From positions 18,483,501 through 18,547,500 of the forward strand of contig NC_135245.1 in NCBI RefSeq assembly GCF_947623445.1: a stretch of 64,000 bases of DNA, in the 5' to 3' direction. Below are positions 1-10,398 of the stretch, piece by piece. Numbering within the stretch: position 1 is the first letter of the stretch; each line of letters begins with the position of its first letter. Both the position numbers and the translations under genes were made by a program. The notes under the pieces were generated by a model, which worked only from the letters and a program-made list of their open reading frames with translations, was not told the DNA's origin and made no database searches. The stretch is from Clavelina lepadiformis (lineage: Eukaryota > Chordata > Ascidiacea > Aplousobranchia > Clavelinidae).

Positions 1-2342
1 GCATTCCTCACGAGCTTCCTCCAAACATTCCATGAAGTCGTCTCTATCATTCTGGTTGGGAGGACCTGTACGATAAAGCATAACGAAAGTTCATCACGTG
101 AAACAGAGATTAGGAGAGTTACTCAGAAAATCAAGAAGTAAGTACACAACTCAAAAGTACATTTTTTTATTTTCAATTGTTTTACCGCATCTGCTCATTA
201 TGCATCGTCGGCACGTTGAGTCAGGTCTTCCAAATCGTTGCATTCCTTCAATCAACGACGGACAAGTGTTGTTGTTAACGCATTTACCGTGACATCTTTT
301 CCTCATCAGTCCTTGAAAACGTCTTATTGGCTTAAATCCAGGTCCATCTTAAAAATGATTTATATTTGATGAGGAATTTCAAATGGAAGATGTTGTAAAT
401 TGTCCGACACTTTGTGTAAAACTGTTTTCTAAACTCAACTGAAAGACTCACTGTTATAAGGGGAGCAGTTTCTGACACATTCCTTGCAAGTTCTCATTCG
501 ATTTTGTTCCTCATCGGAAAAAGTTGGACATTCGTCACAATTACTGCGAGCTTCTTGAATACAATCAGCCACATCGCTTCGATTGTTTCGATTAAATGGA
601 CCTGACATTGGAAAGAGTTTTTAAGCTAAGCAACAAAGTTTTAGAGCTAAGTCGATTGAATGTTTGTTTCATACCACATTGCTCCATGACGCAACCCTTG
701 CAGTAGTTGCTCATTCCTTCCATTTTTGTCATCAGCTCATCTCTGGATGGGCAGTCCCCTTCACTCTGGCAGTTTTTCATGCAAGCAAATTTCTGAAACG
801 GACCACGACCCGGAAGAAACCCTCCGGGACGTAAACCACTTGGTCGTTGATGATTGCCAGTTGAGCCTGTTCGATAGTTTGGTTCCTCTGTAATGCGCGA
901 AAACCCTCGTAAGTTGTCGAGTTATTACTTTCCTAAATATAAGTCCGCTCATGAAGTGAAGAACTGACCGTCATCGGTGAAACATCCCGAGATGCAAGTC
1001 CTGCATTCTCCCATGCGACGTTCCTCCTCATCTCCTGCTGGAGGACACGACGAACATTCAGCGCGAGCATCTACCAGACAATCCAAAACCTCACTTCGAT
1101 TGCTTCTTTCAAACTCACCTGAAGCAAACAAACATCAACTAGTTTTTTGCGCCTCTTCAAAACAGCTAAAGACAACACAGTGCTCAAATTTTGCAAAGAG
1201 CGACTCTAAAAGTGTAATAAACTTACCACATTCTTGCATGACGCAACCACGACATTCTCTTCGCGAACTCATGACGCTGTTTCGAACCTCGAACCGGCTC
1301 GGACACACGTCCGATTGCTCACAAGATTTCATGCAGGAAAATCGTGAAAACATGCGTCTCGGTAGCTTGGGTCTGTTCATCCCGGAGCATCGTTGCACGC
1401 AAGTGATGCATTTCCTCTTTGTATTTTGCTCCTCATCACTCATCGTAGGACACTCGGAGCATTCCTCACGAGCTTCCTCCAAACATCCCATGAAGGCGTC
1501 TCTATCATCCTGGTTGGGAGGACCTGTACGATAAAGCATATAGAACGCTCATCATGTGAAAGAGAGATTAGTAGAGTTACTCAGAAAGTCACCAAGTAAG
1601 TACACAACTCAAAATATTTTTATTTTCTGAATTTTTTTACCGCATCTGCTCATTATGCATCGTCGGCACGTTGAGTCAAGTCTTCCAAATCGTTGCATTC
1701 CTTCAATCAACGACGGACAAGTGTTGTTGTTAACGCATTTACCGTGACATCTTTTCCTCATCAGTCCTTGAAAACGCCTTATTGGCTTAAATCCAGGTCC
1801 ATCTTAAAAATGATTTATATTTGATGAGGAATTTCAAATGGAAGATTTTGTAAATTGTCCGACACTTTGTGTAAAACTGTTTTCTAAACTCAACTGAAAG
1901 ACCCACTGTTATAAGGGGAGCAGTTTCTGACACATTCCTTGCAAGTTCTCATTCGATTTTGTTCCTCATCGGACAAAGTTGGACATTCATCGCAATTACT
2001 GCGAGCTTCTTGAATACAATCAGCCACATCGCTTCGATTGTTTCGATTAAATGGACCTGACATTAGAAAGAGTTTATAAGCTAAGCAACAAAGTTTTAGA
2101 GCTAAGTCGATTAAATGTTTGTTTCATACCACATTGCTCCATGACGCAACTCTTGCAGCCGTTGCTCATTCCTTGCATCTTTGTCATCAGCTCATCTCTG
2201 GATGGACAGTCCCCTTCACTTTGGCAGTTTTTCATGCAAGCAAATTTCTGAAACGGACCACGACCCGAAACAAACCCTCCGGGACGAAAACCACCTGGTC
2301 GTTGATGATTGCCAGTTGAGCCTGTTCGATAGTTTGGTTCCT
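1..2342 (-). repeat. Tandem copies of the five-exon block in left gene
   Basis: One full copy (969-2342) and a partial copy running off the window (1-887), both starting with the 213-nt exon type. Period is about 1,455 bp, for example exon starts 2342/887 and acceptors 2978/1523/65. An older block with the 186-nt first exon lies at 2424-3773. The left gene thus has at least three blocks against two on the right. Confidence 0.85.
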
Positions 2343-5300
2343 CTGTAATGCGCGAAAACCCTTGTAAGTTGTCGAGTTATTTCTTTTCTTAAGATCAGTT
2401 TGCTCATGAAGTGAAGAACTGACCATCATCGGTGAAACATCCCGAGATGCAAGTCCTGCATTCTCCCATGCGACGTTCCTCCTCATCTCCTGCTGGAGGA
2501 CACGACGAACATTCAGCGCGAGCATCTACCACGCAATCCAAAACCTCACTTCGATTGCTTCTTTCAAACTCACCTGAAGCAAACAAACATCAACTAGTTT
2601 TTTGCGCCTCTTCAAAACAGCTAAAGACAACACAGTGCTCAAATTTTGCAAAGAGCGACTCTAAAAGTGTAATAAACCCACCACACTCTTGCATGACGCA
2701 ACCACGACATTCTCTTCGCGAACTCATGACGCTGTTTCGAACCTCGAACCGGCTCGGACACACGTCCGATTGCTCACAAGATTTCATGCAGGAAAATCGT
2801 GAAAACATGCGTCTCGGTAGCTTGGGTCTGTTCATCTCGGAGCATCGTTGCACGCAAGTGATGCATTTCCTCTTTGTATTTTGCTCCTCATCACTCATCG
2901 TAGGACACTCGGAGCAATCCTCACGAGCTTCCTCCAAACATTCCATGAAGTCGTCTCTATCATCCTGGTCGGGAGGACCTGTACGATAAAGCATAACGAA
3001 CGTTCATCACGTGAAACAAAGATTAGGAGAGTTAGTTAGGAAGTCAAGAAGTAAGTACACAACTCAAAAGTACATTTTTTTATTTTCAATTGTTTTACCG
3101 CATCTGCTCATTATGCATCGTCGGCACGTTGAGTCAGGTCTTCCAAATTGTTGCATTCCTTCAATCAACGACGGACAAGTTTTGTTGTTAACGCATTTAC
3201 CGTGACATCTTTTCCTCATCAGTCCTTGAAAACGCCTTATTGGCTTAAATCCAGGACCATCTTAAAAATGATTTATATTTGATGAGGAATTTAAAACGGA
3301 AGATTTTGTAAATTGTCCGACACTTTGTGTAAAACTGTTTTCTAAACTCAACTTAAAGACCCACTGTTATAAGGGGAGCAGTTTCTGACACATTCCTTGC
3401 AAGTTCTTATTCGATTTTGTTCCTCATCGGACAAAGTTGGACATTCGTCACAATTACTGCGAGCTTCTTGGATACAATCAGCCACATCGCTTCGATTGTT
3501 TCGATTAAATGGACCTGACATTGGAAAGAGTTTTTAAGCTAAGCAACAAAGTTTTAGAGCTAAGTCGATTAAATGTTTGTTTCATACCACATTGCTCCAT
3601 GACGCAACTCTTGCAGCCGTTGCTCATTCCTTGCATCTTTGTCATCAGCTCATCTCTGGATGGGCAGCCCCCTTCATTCTGGCAGTTGTTCATGCAAGCG
3701 AATCTCCGAAACGGACCACCATTAGATAGAAATTTACCAGGACCAGCACGCCTACCATCAACATCGCCAATTCCTATGAGAAATTTACATAATGGTCAAT
3801 GTTCACTCATAATGCTGGTTAGGGTTTTTGACTTGTTTGACTAAGGGATAAAGGTAGCCTAATTGGTTTACAAAACGTTTACCTCGCCCTTGTGGAAAAC
3901 ATCCTTGCACGCAAGTCCGACACATTTTTCTCTTTGTTTGTTCGTCAACTGTCAGAGTTGGACATGACGAACATGTCTCAAATGCTTTTTCAAAACAATC
4001 AAATTCTTCACTTCGATCGTTCCGGCCAAGTACATCTATAGTCAATGGAAAGATGTGCCTTCAGTAATCTATTCTTTGCTGCTTTCAATGGTTTCAGGTT
4101 TAAGATAGTCAATACATCCTTACCACATTCAGTCATGACGCATCTGCGGCAATCTCTGTTCACTCCAACAAGCTTGTTCATTATCATCATCTTGGTTGGA
4201 CAGTTTCCATTCGACTTGCATCCACTCATGCAAGCAATCCTTCGATGTGGTCGAACTAAACGACGTCGTACCGATCCAATTCCTCCGATTTGGTCTAAAA
4301 TAAGAGTTTTATCATTATCTAACCGTTGCAATTAGCTTAATAAAATCAGGACATTTCGTAATGCTTATTCCGTTTAAAAACAAATTTGACAATGATTTTA
4401 GAGAAATGTAAATGTTACCTGATAATTATATTTTAAGGGGCTACAATAAATAATGAAATAAAATGGTTTTGACGTTTTGACAACAACAGAGACACAAAGG
4501 AAAGTAGATGACGTGAAAATAAAATAAAGTACTGATTGGCAATCAATTGTTGGACACACTAAATCAATTGTTGGACACAATAAATCAATTTCGATCCTTC
4601 CACGTATATAAGTATTTATCTTTCAAAACAAATTAACTGTAATTGTATTGAACTTTTATTTATAGGAGTGTTGTGCGCTTTTAGCTCAGCTTAAAGAAGT
4701 AACTCACTTTTATAAGGGGAGCAGTTTCTGACACATTCCTTGCAAGTTCTCATTCGATTTTGTTCCTCATCGGACAAAGTGGGACATTCGTCACAATTAC
4801 TGTGAGCTTCTTGAATACAATCAGCCACATCGCTTCGATTGTTTCGATTAAATGGACCTGAACATGAAACAAATCTTCAAAACAACGTTCACGTTAAGAT
4901 AAGAGATGTTGGCAGAAAAAGCAGCAAGCGTTATTGTGATGAACATTGAGACGTTTTGAAATAAAGAAAGAATTTCAAATAGTATGAACGGATTCATTTC
5001 CTACCGCATTCTTCCATGACGCACTGCTTGCACCCAGCACTTGTCATCTGCAATCGGATCATGATATTGTCCAACGCATCACACATCTCTGGTTCAGTGC
5101 AATTTTTAAAACAAGAAAACATCTTGAAGGGTTTAAATGGACGTTTCTGAAATCTTCTTTTTCCTGTTGATATGGAACATTATAACAATAATTTCGGTTT
5201 AAGTCTAAAAGGAGACGGTTTATTGCTGAGTACAAAGATCTTGGCAGGAGCAATATAGAAAATTTTGTTCGATGTTTGTTACCTGAACATGTCGTTTTGC

Positions 5301-5817
5301 ATGAGAAACAATTCCGTCGACGTCTTTGTTGTTCCTCTGACAAAACTGGACATTGAGCACAGTCGGAATGAGCCTGGTCGATGCAATCTTCATCGTCCGA
5401 CTCTTCTGCAGTTTTGAAAGTTGGAGAATCAAATCATAGGCCATAAAGTTTAGGGATTTGATGTTTTCCGATTTCCACTCACCGCAAGTTTCCGTGACAC
5501 ATCGACGGCATTCCTGCGGGACTCTTTGCATCATGTTCTGCTTCTCCTCCGCGGTCGGACACTTAGTTTCATTCTGACAGCTTTGAGCACAAAGTGAGGG
5601 TTGCCGGGGCCTTAAAAACGGGAAGTTCCGTGGGAAATTTCCAGGATTTCCGCCGTTGGGCCACCATCTGCTGCCGTCAGCTTAAAAAGTAAAAACGTGG
5701 CAAAAATTAAAATATAGTTTATAATAACAGCTTAATGACGGGGAACACGAATTAGAAAGTTCTCTCACCCTTGACAGCGACGTAAACGGTAAATAAGAGG
5801 ACGAGAGTTTTTATCAT
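1..5817 (-). CDS. Secreted multi-module cysteine-rich protein, left copy (3' end outside window)
   Basis: Family not recognised. Exons in transcript order: 5769-5817, 5483-5680, 5283-5405, 5005-5163, 4708-4857, 4124-4294, 3883-4035, 3588-3773, 3365-3514, 3099-3260, 2682-2978, 2424-2573, 2130-2342, 1907-2056, 1641-1802, 1227-1523, 969-1118, 675-887, 452-601, 186-347, 1-65 (cut by the edge). Exon 1 encodes a signal peptide starting MIKTLVLLFTVYVAVK. Later exons alternate module A (C-x3-C-x5-C-x16-C-x2-C-x4-C) and module B (C-x7-C-x2-C-x13-C-x2-C-x3-C); exons 2682-2978 and 1227-1523 each carry B then A fused. All introns are phase 1 and no stop interrupts the frame. It matches the right-hand gene exon for exon up to 969, then has a further copy of the five-exon block. 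Function is unknown; a secreted, disulphide-rich repeat protein is inferred. Confidence 0.85.
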
Positions 5818-5958
5818 GTTGTAGGTTCAAATTCTGCAAGTTAAACAAAAAGTTTAAAACCAAAAACGATCGATCGTAGCCATTTGTTATATCACAAATG
5901 ATTATAGATAGGAACTTTTCAACGTCTCGATCAAATTCTAATAAAGCAACAAGCTCAC

Positions 5959-6035
5959 CTTAAACCTCTAAAGAAAGAACGACGAATATCTTGAAACTTT
6001 TCGGTGAAACTTTCAGTGAAATCACTGAAGTTGTT
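5959..6035 (-). other. Presumed 5' UTR exon, left gene
   Basis: From about 30 bp below the TATA-like box to a clear donor (AAG then GTGAGC, exon edge 5959). The acceptor for the ATG exon gives exon start 5833. The outer edge is approximate. Confidence 0.45.
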
Positions 6036-6058
6036 GTGAACATTTCCGCCGACCCTTG

Positions 6059-6065
6059 CCTTATA
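6059..6065 (-). promoter_or_regulatory. TATA-like box of the left cysteine-rich gene
   Basis: TATAAGG on the minus strand, in a context kept almost base for base at 10152-10158. It lies about 100 bp before the donor of the presumed 5' UTR exon. Confidence 0.55.
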
Positions 6066-7492
6066 TCCCTGTATTCTCGTGACGTAGTTTTGCCCCATGG
6101 CGATGACACAACATCCTTTTTACGAAAATAACTTATCATTTTTAACTCCTAATAAAATCGAAAGATGGCAATTTCTTAAAATTCGATTTTCTTACTATTT
6201 TAAGATTCAGATCACGTGACTGTTAAATTATACGTTAAACGTCAACATGTCGGTTTCATTTGCTCAGTTTGAAAGCGAATACGGTGCAATGTAACCGCGA
6301 AAAAAAGTTGAGAAAACATTCAGCTTACTCGCTGCATAAACTTTTATAAGCTTGGATGGTCGCAATAAATTGCAGTTTAAAACGCCAACAATGTTTTCGC
6401 TTTGCAGTTTTGCTTTTCGTCGTTGTAATAGCAGCCAACTCGCTTTAGGCTACTTAGTGACGTCATAACCGCCCAAATGTCTACAGGCGTTGATCCGTTA
6501 CGTGATAGGCCAGCTGTTGTGCTTCAAAAAAACGGCGCGAATAATTTGAACGTATAAAACTGGGTGAAGGGTTAAGTTTTTCTAAAACGAGGCAACCCGC
6601 TTTCCATTTTAAGATTAAACATTTCCCTGGGGTCATTTTTGTGACGTCAAAATATGATGATGATGATGATGATGTCAGTTTAAATTTAAAACAAAGCGGT
6701 TTTCCGTTTTGTCATGTTTTTTATCTTTCAGCAAGAGTTTAGCTGGTTTTACTATGAAAGCGTAAAGCCAAAGATAGATTTTATTTGCTCGATCGTTGTT
6801 TATGGCGTCTGCAAAGTCGCAATTCATTCACCATTGGCATGGCAAGCATTGGCGGAATTTCATTTTGGCTTTTTATGCATTAATTGGATGAGACGGTTTT
6901 TTTTCATAAAACATTGGGATTACGAGATAAGATTAAGTTTTTTGTTGGTATCTTGTTTTACCCAACTTGTAGCAAAACATTTACCTGTTTCTACCTGTAC
7001 AAATTAATGTTTAGTAATAAGCGGTTAGTTGTGACGTAACAAAAATATTGCCTGGGGGTCGACTTGTGACGTGCCGCAATAGCTGAACGCCGCACCCATT
7101 CTTAATCGCTATTTCCTGATTTCAGTAACATGTTGAACTTTATCACAGTTTTTAAGCATAAGGCTGAGATGTTCTCTGTAACCTGTTCAAAAACATTTTT
7201 TTTAAATGACACAACTCAAACATTCAGCTTACAACATTGCTGCAAATTCGCAAGATGGTTAATGCACCCATACTTACCATTAACGCGTTCTTCGATTCCT
7301 GCTGCATCTTTCCGTTAAACCCATCTGCTTCCGTTGAAACAAAAAAACAGCTGCAATGGCAAATGCAAGGTAGAGTATCTGATTTTTTACGATCTAATTT
7401 GTTTGAGTTAGCCCGTAAGCATTGAAAATGTTCATTGCAGTAGATGTAGTAACAACACGTCGTCCCACAACTCGTCTAATTACTGTATTTGT

Positions 7493-7525
7493 AAGATGTC
7501 GTTTTTCGACGAACAGCGACATCTT
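7493..7525. repeat. Conserved hairpin, left arm
   Basis: Perfect 9-bp stem AAGATGTCG / CGACATCTT with a 15-nt loop. The same hairpin is at 8776-8808 in the other arm without a stem mismatch. Confidence 0.6.
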
Positions 7526-7600
7526 CTGTGCCCATTTTTCGCCTTACCTAAATATGGAAAACAATTACTTTTAAGTGGTTGAGTTATATAACAACTTATT

Positions 7601-7751
7601 CCAGCCATTAATTCACTGAAAAATAAATCGTATGTTTATACCTTTTTTTTACAGTTTGTAGTTATCCTAAATAACGTAGTAATGTAAACCTAACCCAAAC
7701 TAACTTCAAATCTAAAACCTTAATTCGTTTAAATTAACTTTTTGCATACTT
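7601..7751. repeat. Dispersed repeat at inner edge of left arm
   Basis: Reverse-complement copy of a roughly 150-bp repeat also at 8552-8702 and 62104-62266. Shared landmarks are TATGCAAAAAGT at one end, GTTAGGTT-like tracts, AACAACAAACT in the middle, and GAAATARTGGCTGC at the other end. No ORF; probably a short nonautonomous mobile element of unknown class. Confidence 0.65.
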
Positions 7752-8551
7752 ATTCTCCTAATCTAACCGCCTATCTTTAACAACAGACTGTGTAACCTAC
7801 ATACAGTGAAGCATTCACTTCGCATAGCCTATAATCATTTTGTATAAAATCATTGAACGATGAGAGATGAATCGTCGCCGGGTTTTTTGAAGTCGTGCAA
7901 AGACTTTCTGAAAGAATTTTGACGGGTTTATTAGAACATCTTACCAAAGACAAAGACAAAGCCCAATATAGTGGTTCCCAAATTTTTTACATTCGGACCT
8001 TTTCTTGGGCCAGTGGGGTCTAGGCTATTGAGGAATCATCGACGGATTTCAAACGTTTCCACAGTCCAAGGAGACCGATACCACAAGACACCATACACCA
8101 AACTAACCGAAAATGTATGATACAGCGACTGAAGACGGAGACTCAAAATAATCCCAACTCGAATCACGGGGAAATTAGGGTATCCCAAATACCATGGAGA
8201 GGCAGAGCTTGCTAGAACAAATGGAGCAGAGCAAAAGGAACGAATTAAGCGAATTTGAGCAATGACAGGTAAAAAATTATAAATCTAGTTCAAAGACAAC
8301 ATCGGTAACCAGGACCTGCGCGATGACGAACCATCGCCGTGTTGAAGCCGTCAAACAGGATAAATGATCTCTATAATTTTTTCGGGCTCTTTACGTAGGG
8401 CTTTAGAAAACCTGTTTAGACCAATCAGAAGGGAGCATGGAACGTTGCCATTCTTCGGACCATCATTCAATGAAATGCCATCAAAAAGCTATGATTCAAA
8501 TTTTTTTAAAGGAGGTGCAAAATCGACACTAGAATTTTAGGATAGAAGAAC
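7752..8551. other. Unique spacer at the centre of the palindrome
   Basis: About 800 bp between the two arms, not self-complementary as far as I can see, with no convincing ORF. Near 7968 it has a stretch beginning GTGGTTCCCAAATTTTTT, reminiscent of hAT-type transposon ends, but I found no matching second end. Confidence 0.6.
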
Positions 8552-8702
8552 AAGTATGCAAAAAGTTAATTTAAACTAATTAAGGTTTTAGATTAGAAGT
8601 TAGTTTGGGTTAGGTTTACATTACTACGTTATTTAGGATAACAACAAACTGTGAAAAAAAGAGGTATAAATGCAAAATTTTTTCCACTGAAATAATGGCT
8701 GC
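8552..8702. repeat. Dispersed repeat at inner edge of right arm
   Basis: Same repeat family as 7601-7751 and 62104-62266, here on the plus strand. The palindrome arm begins at this element's edge, so the element may mark or have caused the junction. Confidence 0.65.
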
Positions 8703-8775
8703 AATAAGCTTTTATATAACCCAACCACTTAAAAGTAATTGTTTTCCATATTTGTATAAGGAGAAAAGAGCACAG

Positions 8776-8808
8776 AAGATGTCGCTGTTCGTCGAAAAAC
8801 GACATCTT
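8776..8808. repeat. Conserved hairpin, right arm
   Basis: Partner of the hairpin at 7493-7525; both stems are intact. It may be part of a small transposon or simply kept by the recent age of the duplication. Confidence 0.6.
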
Positions 8809-10151
8809 ACAAATACAGTAATTGGACGCGGTAAACGACGAAATTCTACCTTGCGTTTCCCACTGCAGCAAGAAGCTGTTTTTTCGTTTCAACGTAAGCA
8901 GATGGGTTGAATGGAAAGATGCAGCAGGAATCGGAGAACGCTTTAATGGTAAGTATGGGTGGTCCCATCATCCATCTTGCGAATTTGCAGCAATGTATTA
9001 AGCTGAAGGTTTGAGCTGTGTCATTTCTAAAAATGCTTTTGAACAGGTTACAGAGAACATCTCAGCCTTATGCTTAAAAACTGTGATAAAGTTCAACATG
9101 TTACAGAAATCAGGAAATAGCGATTAAGAATGGGTGTGGTTTTCAGTTATTGCGGCACGTCACAAGTCGATCCCCAGGCAATATTTTTGTTACGTCACAA
9201 CTAACCGCTTATTACTAAACATTAATTTGTACAGGTAGGAACAGGTAAATGTTTTGCTACAAGTCGGACAGAACAAGAAACCAAAAAAAAGTAATCTTAT
9301 CTCGTAATCCCAATGTTTTTTTAAAAAAAACATCTCGTCCAGCTAACGCATAAAACGCCAGATTCAAATTCCGCCAATGCTTGCCATGCCAATGGTAAAC
9401 GAATTGTAACTTTGGAGACGCTATAAACAACAATCGAGCAAATAAAATCTATCTTTGGCTTTACGCTTTCATAGTAAAACCAGCTAAATTCTTGTTGAAA
9501 ACTAAAAACATGGCAAAATTAAAAACCGCTTTGTTTTAAATTTAAACTGACATCATCATCATGTTTTGACGTCACAAAAATGACCCCAGGGAAATGTTCA
9601 ATCTTAAAATGGAAAGCGGGTTGCCTTGTTTTAGAAAAACTTAACCCATCTGCCAGTTTTATATGTTCAAATTATTCGCGCCGTTTTTTTGAAGCATAAC
9701 AGCTGGCCTATCACGTAACGAATCAACGCCTGTGGATATTTGGGCGGTTATGTCGTCACTAAGTAGCCTAAAGCGAGTTGGCTGCTATTTCAACGACGAA
9801 AAGCAAAACTGCAAAGCGAAAACATTGTTGGCGTTTTAAACTGCAATTTATTGCGACCATCCAAGCTTATAAAAGTTTATGCAACGAGTAAGCTGACTGT
9901 TTTCTCCACTTTTTATCGCTATTTCATTGCACCGTATTCGCTTTTAAACTGAGCAAATGAAACCGACATGTTGACCTTTGACCTATAAGTTCACAATCAC
10001 GTGACATGAATCTTAAAATAGTAAGAAAAACGAATTTTCACCAATTGCCATCTTTCGATTTTATTAGGAGTTAAAAATTATAGGTTTATTTTCGTAAAAA
10101 GGATGTTGTGTCATCGCCATGGGGCAAAACTACGTCACGAGAATGCAGGGA

Positions 10152-10158
10152 TATAAGG
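10152..10158 (+). promoter_or_regulatory. TATA-like box of the right cysteine-rich gene
   Basis: TATAAGG, with a GT donor at 10259 ending the presumed non-coding first exon and an acceptor at 10381-10382 just before the ATG exon. The transcription start, about 30 bp downstream of the box, is inferred. Confidence 0.55.
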
Positions 10159-10181
10159 CAAGGGTCGGCGGCAATGTTCAC

Positions 10182-10258
10182 AACAACTTCAGTGATTTCA
10201 CTGAAAGTTTCAACGAAAAGTTTCAAGATAATCGTCGTTCTTTCTTTTGAGGTTTAAG
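10182..10258 (+). other. Presumed 5' UTR exon, right gene
   Basis: Mirror of 5959-6035. Donor at 10259-10260 (GTGAGT); next exon starts at 10383 and carries the ATG at 10399. The outer edge is approximate. Confidence 0.45.
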
Positions 10259-10398
10259 GTGAGTTTGTTGCTTTATTAGAATTTGATCGAGACGTTGAAA
10301 TATCCTATCTATAATTATTTGTGATATAAGAAATGGATACGATCGATCGTTTTTGGTTTTAAATTTTTTGTTTAACTTGCAGAATTTGAACCTACAAC

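Larger units (their letters stand above)
969..7751. repeat. Left arm of large inverted duplication
   Basis: Read on the minus strand, this matches 8552-15231 on the plus strand through exons, introns, 5' UTR exon, promoter and intergenic DNA. Exon lengths agree for all 17 shared coding exons. Matching landmarks include the TATA box, a 9-bp-stem hairpin and the inner-edge motif at 7737-7751 (right partner 8552-8566). Arms differ by small indels and substitutions, for example a longer ATG microsatellite near 6655. Confidence 0.9.
5834..10382. other. Divergent intergenic region between the two cysteine-rich genes
   Basis: About 4.5 kb shared by two head-to-head genes, mirrored except for the central spacer. 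It holds both promoters and 5' UTR exons, an ATG microsatellite (about 6655, shorter at about 9555), the hairpins and the dispersed repeats. ORFs here, such as 6714-7007, show no protein-like character. Confidence 0.6.

Noticed and set aside
977..1534. 185-codon plus-strand ORF (also 2432-2989 and similar ones)
   Set aside because: Antisense shadows of the minus-strand cysteine-module exons, crossing their introns; repeated only because the block is repeated.
6714..7007. 97-codon ORF in the left arm intergenic region
   Set aside because: Right-arm counterpart is broken by frameshifts and no family feature is visible.
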